In this document: positions 22,483-29,592 of the stretch, piece by piece
Numbering within the stretch: position 1 is the first letter of the stretch
How the letters are laid out: every line of letters begins with the position of its first letter
From: Mycobacterium interjectum
GTDB lineage: Bacteria; Actinomycetota; Actinomycetes; Mycobacteriales; Mycobacteriaceae
Length of the DNA stretch: 51,131 nucleotides
Direction of reading: 5' to 3'
Assembly: GCA_002102225.1 (NCBI GenBank)
Contig: LQPB01000093.1
Span: forward strand, 1 to 51,131
The notes under the pieces: model-generated
Told to the model about the DNA's origin: nothing
The model's database searches: none
What the model saw: only the letters and a program-made list of their open reading frames with translations
Position numbers and translations under genes: made by a program

Positions 22483-22653
22483 CTACGTCCAGTCACGGTG
22501 GATGATCCGCCGCACAAGGTTCCCAAGCCTGGGAGACACCGGAGACCCGGACAGCGCCGATAGGTTCTCGTCGGTCGGGTCGATCCACTCCCCGCTCTCT
22601 GAGGTGAAGAGGGCGAAAGCCTCTGCAATGGCGAACGCGGGCTTGGCGTTCAT
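22483..22653 (-). CDS. 56-residue hypothetical protein
   Basis: ATG at 22653 overlaps the upstream stop (ATGA), a coupled start. The sequence begins MNAKPAFAIAEAFALFTSES and ends GNLVRRIIHRDWT. A central GEWIDPTDENLSALSG is polar. No family is recognised; coupling to the exported protein gene suggests a shared role. Confidence 0.6.
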   Translation of the reverse strand: MNAKPAFAIAEAFALFTSESGEWIDPTDENLSALSGSPVSPRLGNLVRRIIHRDWT

Positions 22654-22982
22654 CGTGTGACCGACCCGTCGCCGTGGCGATAGCCATCCGCTGGCGTCCA
22701 CGCGGCACAAGGCCACGGTGCCCACAGCACGCCACCGTCGTCGTAACACCCCGGAGTGTGTCCGTAGTCATCGCTCAGCGGACCACAGACGTGGTTACCG
22801 CTGTCCACACACGACCAGCCCGGTTCGTCTTCTTGCGGCTGCGCTGAGGAGACAGCGACAGGCGACAGCACAGCAGCGGATGTGATTGCGAGAGCCGCAA
22901 TTACGCGGCATGCCACACGAGCGTTGCTCGTGATGGCGAGAGCGACGCGGGCCTTCGACCCGCTAGCGATGTTCGTTGTCAT
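22650..22982 (-). CDS. Small exported Cys-containing protein
   Basis: 110 residues from ATG 22982. A basic start (NIASGSKARVALAITSNARVACR) leads into a hydrophobic stretch (VIAALAITSAAVLSPVAVSSAQP) ending in a plausible signal-peptidase site near residue 47. The mature part is short, acidic and has four Cys (WSCVDSGNHVCGPLSDD, PGCYDDG, PWPCAAW), probably forming two disulfides. It is the first gene of the leftward operon and is preceded by two palindromic operators, so it is probably tightly controlled. It could be a lysogenic conversion factor that alters the surface or blocks superinfection; this is speculative. Confidence 0.7.
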   Translation of the reverse strand: MTTNIASGSKARVALAITSNARVACRVIAALAITSAAVLSPVAVSSAQPQEDEPGWSCVDSGNHVCGPLSDDYGHTPGCYDDGGVLWAPWPCAAWTPADGYRHGDGSVTR

Positions 22983-22994
22983 GTCCCGCGACAC

Positions 22995-23034
22995 TACACG
23001 CTCAGCGTGTATCTGTCTACACGTCCAGCGTGTA
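22995..23034 (-). promoter_or_regulatory. Two tandem 17-bp palindromic operators
   Basis: TACACGCTCAGCGTGTA (22995-23011) is a perfect palindrome around one central base. TACACGTCCAGCGTGTA (23018-23034) is the same site with imperfect symmetry. Their starts are 23 bases apart, about two helical turns, so two dimers could bind the same face. They lie 13-52 bases upstream of the exported-protein start codon. The binding protein is unknown; the 57-residue HTH protein of the same operon is one candidate. Confidence 0.7.
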
Positions 23035-23463
23035 CTGCTCCCGACCCTGTCTGAGTGGGATGCACTGGGGCACTGGGCTAGTGGGAGGTAGGCCCTGCCT
23101 GCCCTCTCGGGGTGTGGCAGCCCCTGCCCGTGGGGTAGGTAGGGCAGCAGGTGGGGCACCCCTGCCGGGGTGGGTGTGGGTGTGGGTGTGGGTGTGGGTA
23201 CTCCGCCCCCTCGGGTGGGTAGGCCCCTGGCCCTAGGAGGGCTTGGGGCACACAGGCATTAGGCACACCCCCTCGGGGTGGTGGGAGGGCACACACCCGG
23301 CGCAGGCCCCCTGGGCACCCCAGGGGAGAACCCCTACGCGCCCCCGTGTGACCGGACGGTAATGCGTCTGCCCGAACCGATGCGGGCATAGCTGTTTTTG
23401 CCAGGCAAAACAAGACAAGACGCTGGTCAGCGGCCAGCGTGGACACAACGAAAGGGGGCCAAA
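23035..23463. other. GC-rich non-coding region with G-quadruplex-type repeat
   Basis: About 430 bases with no convincing gene. (TGTGGG)4 at 23175-23198, preceded by GGGG-T-GGG, gives six G-runs in 32 bases on the plus strand (23167-23198), a strong G-quadruplex pattern. Around it are many short inverted segments of CCCC and GGGG. The region lies between the divergently transcribed exported-protein operon and the small terminase gene, so it may hold promoters, a packaging site or both. The small terminase ribosome site (GAAAGGGGG) ends it. Confidence 0.55.
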
Positions 23464-23844
23464 ATGGCTCAAAACGAGCCAGAAGAGGCCCAAAACACGA
23501 CGCTGCCGAGGCCGCCAACGGGCCTGCGCGCCCGTGGCAAGCGGCTGTGGCGTGAGCTGCACGAGTCGGCGGAGTTCGACCATGCGCCGGAGACGGTGCT
23601 GGTGATCGAGGAGGCCTGTTTCCTGGCCGATGAGGTGGACCGGCTTCGCCGGATCGTCCGGGCAGCGGGGGCAGACACCCGCGTGCTCGGTTACAACAAA
23701 CAGATCACGTCGATGCCGGAGGTTGACGACCTCCGCAAGACGCAGGCGTTGCTGCTGTCGATGCTGAAGTCGATACGGCTGGACGACGAGATAATGACGG
23801 CGTCCGACTTTGGGCGCCGCGGAGCAGAAGGGCGATGGAGATGA
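23464..23844 (+). CDS. P27-like phage terminase small subunit
   Basis: 126 residues from ATG 23464 after GAAAGGGGG. The pattern PPTGLRARGKRLWRELHESAEF, an acidic central helix (ETVLVIEEACFLADEVDRLRRIV) and a C-terminal MPEVDDLRKTQALLLSMLKSIRLDD match P27-family small terminases of actinobacterial phages. These bind the packaging site and recruit the large terminase. There is no large terminase gene in the element, so it may divert a helper phage's motor to element DNA, as satellites do. Confidence 0.8.
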   Translation: MAQNEPEEAQNTTLPRPPTGLRARGKRLWRELHESAEFDHAPETVLVIEEACFLADEVDRLRRIVRAAGADTRVLGYNKQITSMPEVDDLRKTQALLLSMLKSIRLDDEIMTASDFGRRGAEGRWR

Positions 23845-24071
23845 GACCCGGGAAGCGACGCAAGTCGACCAAATCGGTTGCGGCTGGGCCGACTACGGCC
23901 GACTACTTCAAGTCGGTGCTCGGGTTCAAGCCAAGCAACCGGCCGTTCCACACGTCCGCGAACCGCCAGTGTGGCGGCTGCATGGCCATCAAGCCCGGCA
24001 GGGAGTTCGACGTCCCGGTAACACCGGGACGCCCGGACCTGAACGTCTGCCGAGAGTGCTCCTGCGTTTGA
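23835..24071 (+). CDS. Small zinc-ribbon protein at the right end of the element
   Basis: 78 residues, overlapping the small terminase gene by 10 bases. The N-terminus is basic (RPGKRRKSTKS). Two Cys pairs, CGGC (near residue 46) and CREC (near residue 73), with CSC at the end form a likely zinc site. An HNH nuclease would be expected beside a small terminase, but the His-Asn-His part is missing, so this is either a truncated HNH-type protein or a distinct zinc-ribbon factor. The stop lies 8 bases from the replacement uspA stop. Confidence 0.6.
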   Translation: MEMRPGKRRKSTKSVAAGPTTADYFKSVLGFKPSNRPFHTSANRQCGGCMAIKPGREFDVPVTPGRPDLNVCRECSCV

Positions 24072-24079
24072 TGACGGAA

Positions 24080-24125
24080 TCAGGTCAAGTCGTATGTCAC
24101 ACGTTGCCTAAAGTACAGGTGCTGC
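24080..24125. repeat. attR: right attachment site with uspA tail mimic
   Basis: AAGTACAG at 24111-24118, then G, then TGCT at 24120-24123, matching the left end. From the core leftward, the element's own DNA encodes the last 11 residues of uspA and a TGA stop. To the right is unbroken host uspA. The element-derived tail differs from the original host tail at about half its bases but keeps most residues. Confidence 0.75.
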
Positions 24126-24967
24126 ACGATGGTGACCCCGATGAGGATCACGAACAGCACCACCGCCATCACCGACGCTCTCCCGATGGCCGCCGCGCCG
24201 AAGGCCTCGGCGTAGATGCGATGGGCCACCAGGTCGGTGCGGCCGGCCGGGCCGCCGCCGGTCAGGGCGTAGACCATGTCGAAAACCTGTGCGGTGCTGA
24301 CGATCCCGGTCACCAGGACGAAGAACATCGTCGGTCGCAGCATGGGCAGCGTGATGCGCCAGAACCGTTGCCACGCGGTGGCGCCGTCGGTGCGCGCGGC
24401 CGCATGGATGTCGTCGGGGATGGCCAGCAGGCCGGCCAGGAACGATAGTGAGACGTAGCCGACGTTGGTCCACACCACGACGGCCGACACCAGCGGCAAC
24501 GCGAAGCTGGGGTCGGAGAGCCAGCCGATGCTGTGCCCGAGCACGGCGCTGACGGCGCCGTCGGTGGGGGCCAGGATCCAGCGCCACAGCACCGCGATCG
24601 CCAGCGGGGCGCAGATCCACGGCAGCACGTACACCGTGCGGAACAGGCCGGTGCCGGGCAGGTTGCGGGCCAGCATCGACGCCGCGAGCAGCCCGAGCAC
24701 CGTCTGCGCGGGAACCACGATCGCGACGAAGACGGCGGTGACCACCAGCGAGTTGCCGAAGCCGCCGTCGGCCAGCACCGACCGCCAGTTGGCCAGGCCG
24801 ACGTAGTGCAGCGGGCCCAGCAGGTCCCAGCGGTACAGGCTGAGCCAGATCACGACGAGGATGGGCAGCAGCAGAAACGCGACCACACCGAACAGGCTGG
24901 GGGCCAACAAGGCGTAGCCCAGCGCGGTGGATCGCGGCTGCCTTTTCAGCACAGCGCTGCTGGCCAT
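24080..24967 (-). CDS. uspA: Sugar ABC transporter permease with element-supplied C-terminus
   Basis: A 295-residue inner-membrane permease with about six hydrophobic segments (ALLAPSLFGVVAFLLLPIL and others). The EAA-type ATPase-contact loop reads GLLAIPDDIHAAARTDGATAWQRFWRITLPML. It pairs with UspB to carry sugars delivered by UspC; the ATPase must be encoded elsewhere. The last codons (YFRQRVTYDLT, stop TGA) are derived from the inserted element. The displaced host version (YFRRRISYDLV) remains next to uspB. TTTAAT lies 7 bases before the ATG, so the mRNA may be leaderless. Divergent from tldD. Confidence 0.93.
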   Translation of the reverse strand: MASSAVLKRQPRSTALGYALLAPSLFGVVAFLLLPILVVIWLSLYRWDLLGPLHYVGLANWRSVLADGGFGNSLVVTAVFVAIVVPAQTVLGLLAASMLARNLPGTGLFRTVYVLPWICAPLAIAVLWRWILAPTDGAVSAVLGHSIGWLSDPSFALPLVSAVVVWTNVGYVSLSFLAGLLAIPDDIHAAARTDGATAWQRFWRITLPMLRPTMFFVLVTGIVSTAQVFDMVYALTGGGPAGRTDLVAHRIYAEAFGAAAIGRASVMAVVLFVILIGVTIVQHLYFRQRVTYDLT

Positions 24968-25026
24968 GGAGGTAATTAAAGCGGGCGCCGACGCGCGCAG
25001 TGGGAAGCGGTCGTTAACGTGGAGCC

Positions 25027-26544
25027 GTGACAGCGACCCGGGCGATCGATGCCGACTTCATCGGCCTGCCCCGCCACGAGCTCGCCGAGGCCGCGCTGTC
25101 GGCGGCCACAGCGGCCGGGGCCGGCTACGCCGACCTGCGGCTTCACCGCCTGAGCACCGAGATCATCCAGCTGCGCGACGGCGAGCTGGAGACCGCCGTC
25201 GTCAGCCGCGAGGTCGGCCTGGCGGTGCGGGTGATCGTCAACGGCACGTGGGGATTCGCCTCGCACGCGGAGCTCGCGCCGGCCGTCGCGGCCGAGACCG
25301 CGCGCCGCGCCGTGCACGTGGCCACCACGCTGGCGATGCTCAACACCGAGCGCGTCGAACTCGCCGACGAGCCCGTCTACACCGACGCCACCTGGGTGTC
25401 GAACTACCGGATCGACCCGTTCGAGGTCCCCGCGCCCGAGAAGATCGCCGTCTTGGGGGAGTACTCCGGGCGCCTGCTGGGCGCCGACGGCATCGACCAC
25501 GTGTCGGCCGGGCTGACCGCTGTCAAGGAGCAGACGTTCTACGCCGACACCTTCGGGTCGTCGATCACCCAGCAGCGGGTGCGGGTGCTGCCGACGCTGG
25601 AGGCGGTGACCGTGGACGCCGCGGCGGGCAGCTTCGACTCGATGCGTACGCTGGCCCCGCCGATGGGCCGGGGCTGGGAGGCGCTGGCCGGCGACGAGGT
25701 GTTCAACTGGACCGACGAGCTCGCGCAGCTGCCGGCGCTGCTGGCCGAGAAGGTCAAGGCGCCCAGCGTGGTGGCCGGGCCCACGGATCTGGTGATCGAC
25801 CCGACCAACCTGTGGCTGACCATCCACGAATCCATCGGTCACGCAACCGAATACGACCGCGCGATCGGCTACGAGGCGGCCTACGCCGGAACGTCGTTCG
25901 CCACCCCCGACAAGCTCGGCGCCATGCGCTACGGCTCGCCGGTGATGAACGTGACCGCCGACCGCACCGTCGAACACGGCCTGGCCAGCGTCGGTTACGA
26001 CGACGAGGGGGTGGCCGCGCAGAGCTGGGACCTGGTGCGCGACGGGATCTTCGTCGGTTACCAGCTCGACCGGGTGTTCGCGCCGCGGCTGGGGCAGCCG
26101 CGCTCCAACGGGTGCTCGTATGCCGACTCACCGCATCACGTGCCGATCCAGCGGATGGCCAACGTGTCGCTGCAGCCCGGGCCCGAGGACGTCAGCACCG
26201 CCGAGCTGATCGGCCGCGTCGAGGACGGCATCTACATCGTCGGCGACAAGTCCTGGTCGATCGACATGCAGCGCTACAACTTTCAATTCACCGGCCAGCG
26301 GTTCTTCCGCATCCGTGACGGCCGCCTCGAGGGCCAGCTGCGCGACGTCGCCTACCAGGCCACCACCACCGACTTCTGGAATTCGATGGAGGCCGTGGGC
26401 GGCGCCTCGACCTGGCGACTCGGCGGGGCGTTCAACTGCGGCAAGGCGCAGCCCGGCCAGGTCGCCCCGGTCAGCCACGGTTGCCCGTCGGCGTTGTTCC
26501 GGGGGGTCAACGTGCTCAACACGGTCAGCGAGGGCGGCCGATGA
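25027..26544 (+). CDS. tldD: TldD metalloprotease subunit
   Basis: 505 residues from GTG 25027; TAACGT lies 6 bases upstream, suggesting a leaderless mRNA. The protease signature HESIGH (residues near 268-273, HExxxH) is followed by the conserved E and by a C-terminal metal-binding region with SHGCPSALFRG. TldD forms a heterodimer with TldE that degrades unfolded peptides and processes leader peptides of some RiPPs. The next gene is its partner. It is the homologue in position of Rv2315c. Confidence 0.93.
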   Translation: MTATRAIDADFIGLPRHELAEAALSAATAAGAGYADLRLHRLSTEIIQLRDGELETAVVSREVGLAVRVIVNGTWGFASHAELAPAVAAETARRAVHVATTLAMLNTERVELADEPVYTDATWVSNYRIDPFEVPAPEKIAVLGEYSGRLLGADGIDHVSAGLTAVKEQTFYADTFGSSITQQRVRVLPTLEAVTVDAAAGSFDSMRTLAPPMGRGWEALAGDEVFNWTDELAQLPALLAEKVKAPSVVAGPTDLVIDPTNLWLTIHESIGHATEYDRAIGYEAAYAGTSFATPDKLGAMRYGSPVMNVTADRTVEHGLASVGYDDEGVAAQSWDLVRDGIFVGYQLDRVFAPRLGQPRSNGCSYADSPHHVPIQRMANVSLQPGPEDVSTAELIGRVEDGIYIVGDKSWSIDMQRYNFQFTGQRFFRIRDGRLEGQLRDVAYQATTTDFWNSMEAVGGASTWRLGGAFNCGKAQPGQVAPVSHGCPSALFRGVNVLNTVSEGGR

Positions 26545-27914
26545 TCACCCCGCAGCACGTCGTCAACCTCGTCCTGGAAGAGGCGGCCAAGCTCGGCGGC
26601 GCCAGCGAGACCATGGTGCTGGTCACCGACAAGGTCGAGGCGACGTTGCGCTGGGCGGGCAATTCGATGACCACCAACGGGGTGTCGGTGAACCGCAGCC
26701 TCACGGTCATTTCGGTGGTGCGCCAGGGGGATAGCGCCCACATCGGGACGGTGGTCTCCGCCGAGGTGGACCCGCGGGTGATACCCGGTCTGGTGGCCGC
26801 TTCGCAGCAGGCGGCCCGCTCGGCGCCGGAAGCCGGCGACGCCGCGCCGCTGCTTTCGGGCACGGGTGAGCCCGCCGACTGGGACGCGCCGGTGCCCGGC
26901 ACGGGGCCCCTGGTGTTCTCCGACGTCGCCGACTCGCTGAGCCGGGGATTCCGCGGCCCCGATCGGCTGTACGGCTTTGCGCACCACAGCGTTTCGACGA
27001 CGTTCCTGGCGTCGTCGACCGGGCTGCGCCGGCGCTTCACCCAGCCCACCGGCGCGGTGGAGATCAACGCCAAGCGCGGCGACGCCAGCGCCTGGGCGGG
27101 CATCGGCACCGCCGATTTCGTTGACGTGCCGACCGATTCGCTGCTCGAGCAGTTGTCGATGCGGCTCGACTGGGCCAAACGCAGCGTCGCGCTGCCCGCC
27201 GGCCGGTACGAGACGATCATGCCACCGTCGACGGTGGCCGACATGATGATCTACCTGGCCTGGTCGATGGCCGGCCGCGGCGCGGAGGAGGGCCGCACCG
27301 CGCTCTCGGCGCCCGGCGGCGGGACACGGGTGGGGGAGCGGCTCACCGATTTGCCGCTGACGATGTTCTCCGACCCGATGGCGCCGGGGCTGGCGTGCAC
27401 GCCGTTCGTCGCGGTGAGCAACTCCTCGGAGACGGTGTCGGTGTTCGACAACGGCATGGTGATCGCCCAGGTGGATTGGATCCGCAACGGGGTGATCAAC
27501 GCGCTGGCCTACCCGCGGGCCACGGCCCACAAATTCGGCGCCGACGTCGCGGTGGCCGCCGACAACCTGGTGATGACGGGCGGGTCGGCCGAGCTGGCCG
27601 ACATGATCGCGGGCACCGAACGCGGGCTGCTGCTGACGACGCTGTGGTACATCCGCGAGGTCGACCCGACCACGCTGCTGCTCACCGGCCTGACCCGCGA
27701 CGGGGTCTACCTCATCGAGGACGGCGAGGTGACAGCGGCGGTCAACAACTTCCGGTTCAACGAGAGCCCGCTGGACCTTCTGCGGCGGGCCACCGAGGCC
27801 GGGGCCAGCGAAAAGACGCTGCCGCGCGAGTGGGGCGACTGGGCCACCCGGGCGGCGATGCCGTCGCTGCGGATCCCCGACTTCTACATGTCGTCGGTCA
27901 GCCAGGCGCAATAG
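26541..27914 (+). CDS. tldE: TldE/PmbA protease partner subunit
   Basis: 457 residues from ATG 26541, overlapping the tldD stop (ATGA). It has the U62 peptidase fold without a HExxxH motif, as expected for the non-metal subunit: SASSTGLRRRFTQPTGAVEINAKRGD-type segments in the first half and a C-terminal VNNFRFNESPLDLLRR, the conserved 'NFRF' ending. It pairs with TldD. In M. tuberculosis the pair is Rv2315c/Rv2314c, from memory. Confidence 0.92.
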   Translation: MITPQHVVNLVLEEAAKLGGASETMVLVTDKVEATLRWAGNSMTTNGVSVNRSLTVISVVRQGDSAHIGTVVSAEVDPRVIPGLVAASQQAARSAPEAGDAAPLLSGTGEPADWDAPVPGTGPLVFSDVADSLSRGFRGPDRLYGFAHHSVSTTFLASSTGLRRRFTQPTGAVEINAKRGDASAWAGIGTADFVDVPTDSLLEQLSMRLDWAKRSVALPAGRYETIMPPSTVADMMIYLAWSMAGRGAEEGRTALSAPGGGTRVGERLTDLPLTMFSDPMAPGLACTPFVAVSNSSETVSVFDNGMVIAQVDWIRNGVINALAYPRATAHKFGADVAVAADNLVMTGGSAELADMIAGTERGLLLTTLWYIREVDPTTLLLTGLTRDGVYLIEDGEVTAAVNNFRFNESPLDLLRRATEAGASEKTLPREWGDWATRAAMPSLRIPDFYMSSVSQAQ

Positions 27915-27954
27915 CCGATTGCCTCGCAGGTGGGCGGGCCCTAGCGTGTGGGGA

Positions 27955-28782
27955 ATGCTGACTCAGTTGGTGGCCCTGTCCCCGGGCGACGGGCGTGTTG
28001 CGGGATTGGTCCGGCGCGTGTGCGCGCAGACGTTGTCGCTGCCGCCGTTGCCCTCCGCGGTCGAGGTTTCCGGACCGGAGTCGGAGGCCGAGGCCGTCGT
28101 CGCCGAGTTCGCCGAGCAGTTCAGCGTCGACGTCTCGGCGATCACCGGCGAGCAGCGGAAGCGGTTGTGGAAGCAGCTGGGGGACAGCACCTTTAGCGTG
28201 GTGACGCAGATCTACATCGCCGATTTCGTGCCGCGGGTGCGGGCCGGGCTGGAGGCGCTCGGTGTCGGCTCCGAGTACCTCGACTGGGTGAACGGTTCGG
28301 TCGCCTGGGACCACACCACCGAGCCCTCGGACGTGGTGTTCAACGACTTCTTGCCCGCGGTGGCCCGGATGCGGGCGCTGGACCCCGTCACCGCCGAGCT
28401 GGTCCGGCTGCGTGGCGCCGCGCAGCACAACTGCCGGCTGTGCAAATCGCTGCGCGAGACCACCGCGCTGGACGCCGGGGGATCGGAGTCGCTGTACGGC
28501 GACATCGACCGCTACGAGGACTCAAGTCGGTTAACCCGCCGCGCTAAAGCAGCGCTGCGCTACGCCGATGGGTTAATTTGGACGCCTGCGCACCTCGTCG
28601 CCGACGTTGCCGCCGAGGTGCGCTCTGGGTTTTCCGAGGCCGAGGCCGTCGAGCTCACCTTCGATGTCATGCGCAACGCCAGCAACAAGGTCGCCGTGTC
28701 GCTGGGCGCCGACGCCCCGCGGGTCGAGGAAGGGACCGAGCGGTACCTGCTCGACGCCGAGGGTCAGACGGTGTTCAGCTGA
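27955..28782 (+). CDS. AhpD-like / carboxymuconolactone decarboxylase family protein
   Basis: 275 residues from ATG 27955; an in-frame ATG at 27919 is less likely. Two helical repeats of the AhpD fold are visible. The C-x-x-C motif sits in LRGAAQHNCRLCKSLRETTALD, with AGGSESLY after it, and a second domain contains TRRAKAALRYADGLI and FSEAEAVELTFDVMRNASNKVAVSLG. Such proteins are thiol-dependent peroxidase reductases or alkylhydroperoxidases, and also act as decarboxylases. The Cys pair favours a redox role. It follows tldE by 40 bases and is probably co-transcribed. Confidence 0.8.
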   Translation: MLTQLVALSPGDGRVAGLVRRVCAQTLSLPPLPSAVEVSGPESEAEAVVAEFAEQFSVDVSAITGEQRKRLWKQLGDSTFSVVTQIYIADFVPRVRAGLEALGVGSEYLDWVNGSVAWDHTTEPSDVVFNDFLPAVARMRALDPVTAELVRLRGAAQHNCRLCKSLRETTALDAGGSESLYGDIDRYEDSSRLTRRAKAALRYADGLIWTPAHLVADVAAEVRSGFSEAEAVELTFDVMRNASNKVAVSLGADAPRVEEGTERYLLDAEGQTVFS

Positions 28783-28818
28783 CGGCGGCGTCGCCCACGA
28801 CCTGACTACGCTTTAGCC

Positions 28819-29358
28819 ATGTCGTTACGACGGTTCAGCCCGTATCGCGGTCGACGTCTGCGGTGGGACGAGGCCATCTTTGAGCGCATGGCCATGACCC
28901 GCATTGGCTCCGTTCTGGGGAAGTTTTTGGCGCCGCGTGTCGACAAGGTGTTGATACCTCGAACAAACGGCCACCTCAGCACGATGGGGGTCGACAAGGT
29001 CGGGATCGTCACGACCACCGGAGCCAAGTCGGGCCGGGCCCGTCCTCAGCCGCTGGCGTTGATCGACGACGGCGACGGGCTGCTCGCGATCGGGTCGAAT
29101 TACGGCCGCGAGAAACACCCGGGGTGGAGCGCCAACCTGCTGGCGCACCCCGAATGCACCATCGAGCTCAACGGTCCGCCTGCGCCGTACCGAGCCGAAC
29201 TACTGGATGGCGACGAGCGTGCCGCGGCCTGGGCGACGGCCGTCGACGTCTACGCCGGATACGAGAGTTATCGCCGGAAGTGCGCGCCCCGGCAGATCCG
29301 TATTTTTCGATTCCGCCCGGTCGGCGGTGACCACGGCATCGCCGACGCTGGGAGCTGA
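28819..29358 (+). CDS. Deazaflavin (F420)-dependent nitroreductase family protein
   Basis: 179 residues with the split-barrel fold of the Ddn family: GIVTTTGAKSGRARPQPLALIDDGDGLLAIGSNYGREKHPGWSANLLAHPECTIELNG is the conserved cofactor core, including TTTGAKSG, the GSNYG turn and the HPGWSANL segment that contacts F420. These enzymes reduce quinones or nitro compounds with reduced F420. An N-terminal basic stretch (RRFSPYRGRRLRW) may be a membrane-contact helix as in Ddn. The gene ends 28 bases before tRNA-Met. Confidence 0.88.
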   Translation: MSLRRFSPYRGRRLRWDEAIFERMAMTRIGSVLGKFLAPRVDKVLIPRTNGHLSTMGVDKVGIVTTTGAKSGRARPQPLALIDDGDGLLAIGSNYGREKHPGWSANLLAHPECTIELNGPPAPYRAELLDGDERAAAWATAVDVYAGYESYRRKCAPRQIRIFRFRPVGGDHGIADAGS

Positions 29359-29386
29359 CGCTAAGGTCGAACCCGTCATCCGCCCG

Positions 29387-29463
29387 GGGGCGGTAGCTCA
29401 GTTGGTTAGAGCCGCGGACTCATAATCCGTTGGTCGCGGGTTCGAGCCCCGCCCGCCCCACCA
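29387..29463 (+). tRNA. tRNA-Met (anticodon CAT), elongator type
   Basis: Full cloverleaf: acceptor GGGGCGG (29387-29393) with CCGCCCC; D arm GCTCAGTTGGTTAGAGC; anticodon stem-loop CGGACTCATAATCCG with anticodon CAT at 29421-29423; T arm GCGGGTTCGAGCCCCGC. Discriminator A at 29460 is followed by an encoded CCA (29461-29463). The A-37/A-38 loop and the G-C acceptor fit elongator Met rather than initiator. A lysidine-modified Ile2 identity cannot be fully excluded by sequence. Confidence 0.93.
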
Positions 29464-29592
29464 AGTGTTTGTGCAGCTCAAGGCATATTTTTGGGTTCTG
29501 TCATCGTGTGCCGCGTCTGCCTGAAAACGGCTCCGCGTCCACGCTGCGTCCACATTCTGGCCGCGTACTGCCGCGCACGAGCTGTCGGGCGC

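Larger units (their letters stand above)
13440..24125. mobile_element. Serine-integrase phage satellite / phiRv1-like element in uspA
   Basis: About 10.7 kb between two copies of AAGTACAG-N-TGCT (13457-13469 and 24111-24123), which lie in the last codons of uspA. Gene content: large serine integrase at the left edge, small cargo gene, HTH regulator with a divergent operator, early genes, iteron-bearing HTH gene, scaffold-like and capsid genes, a leftward operon with an exported protein, P27-like small terminase and a zinc-ribbon protein. No large terminase, portal, tail or lysis gene is found. Size and content resemble phiRv1/phiRv2 of M. tuberculosis and capsid-encoding phage satellites. Genes look intact and tightly packed, so it may be mobilisable with a helper phage. 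Confidence 0.85.

Noticed and set aside
23167..23198. CRISPR-like or structural-gene repeat
   Set aside because: It is a 6-bp tandem microsatellite with no spacers and no reading frame; treated as a G-quadruplex-type repeat.
26352..27911. 519-residue minus-strand frame over tldE
   Set aside because: Antisense to tldE, which has conserved motifs and a coupled start with tldD.
29464..29592. Remnant of a tyrosine integrase next to tRNA-Met
   Set aside because: A short reverse frame exists, but I could not recognise integrase active-site residues, so no claim is made.
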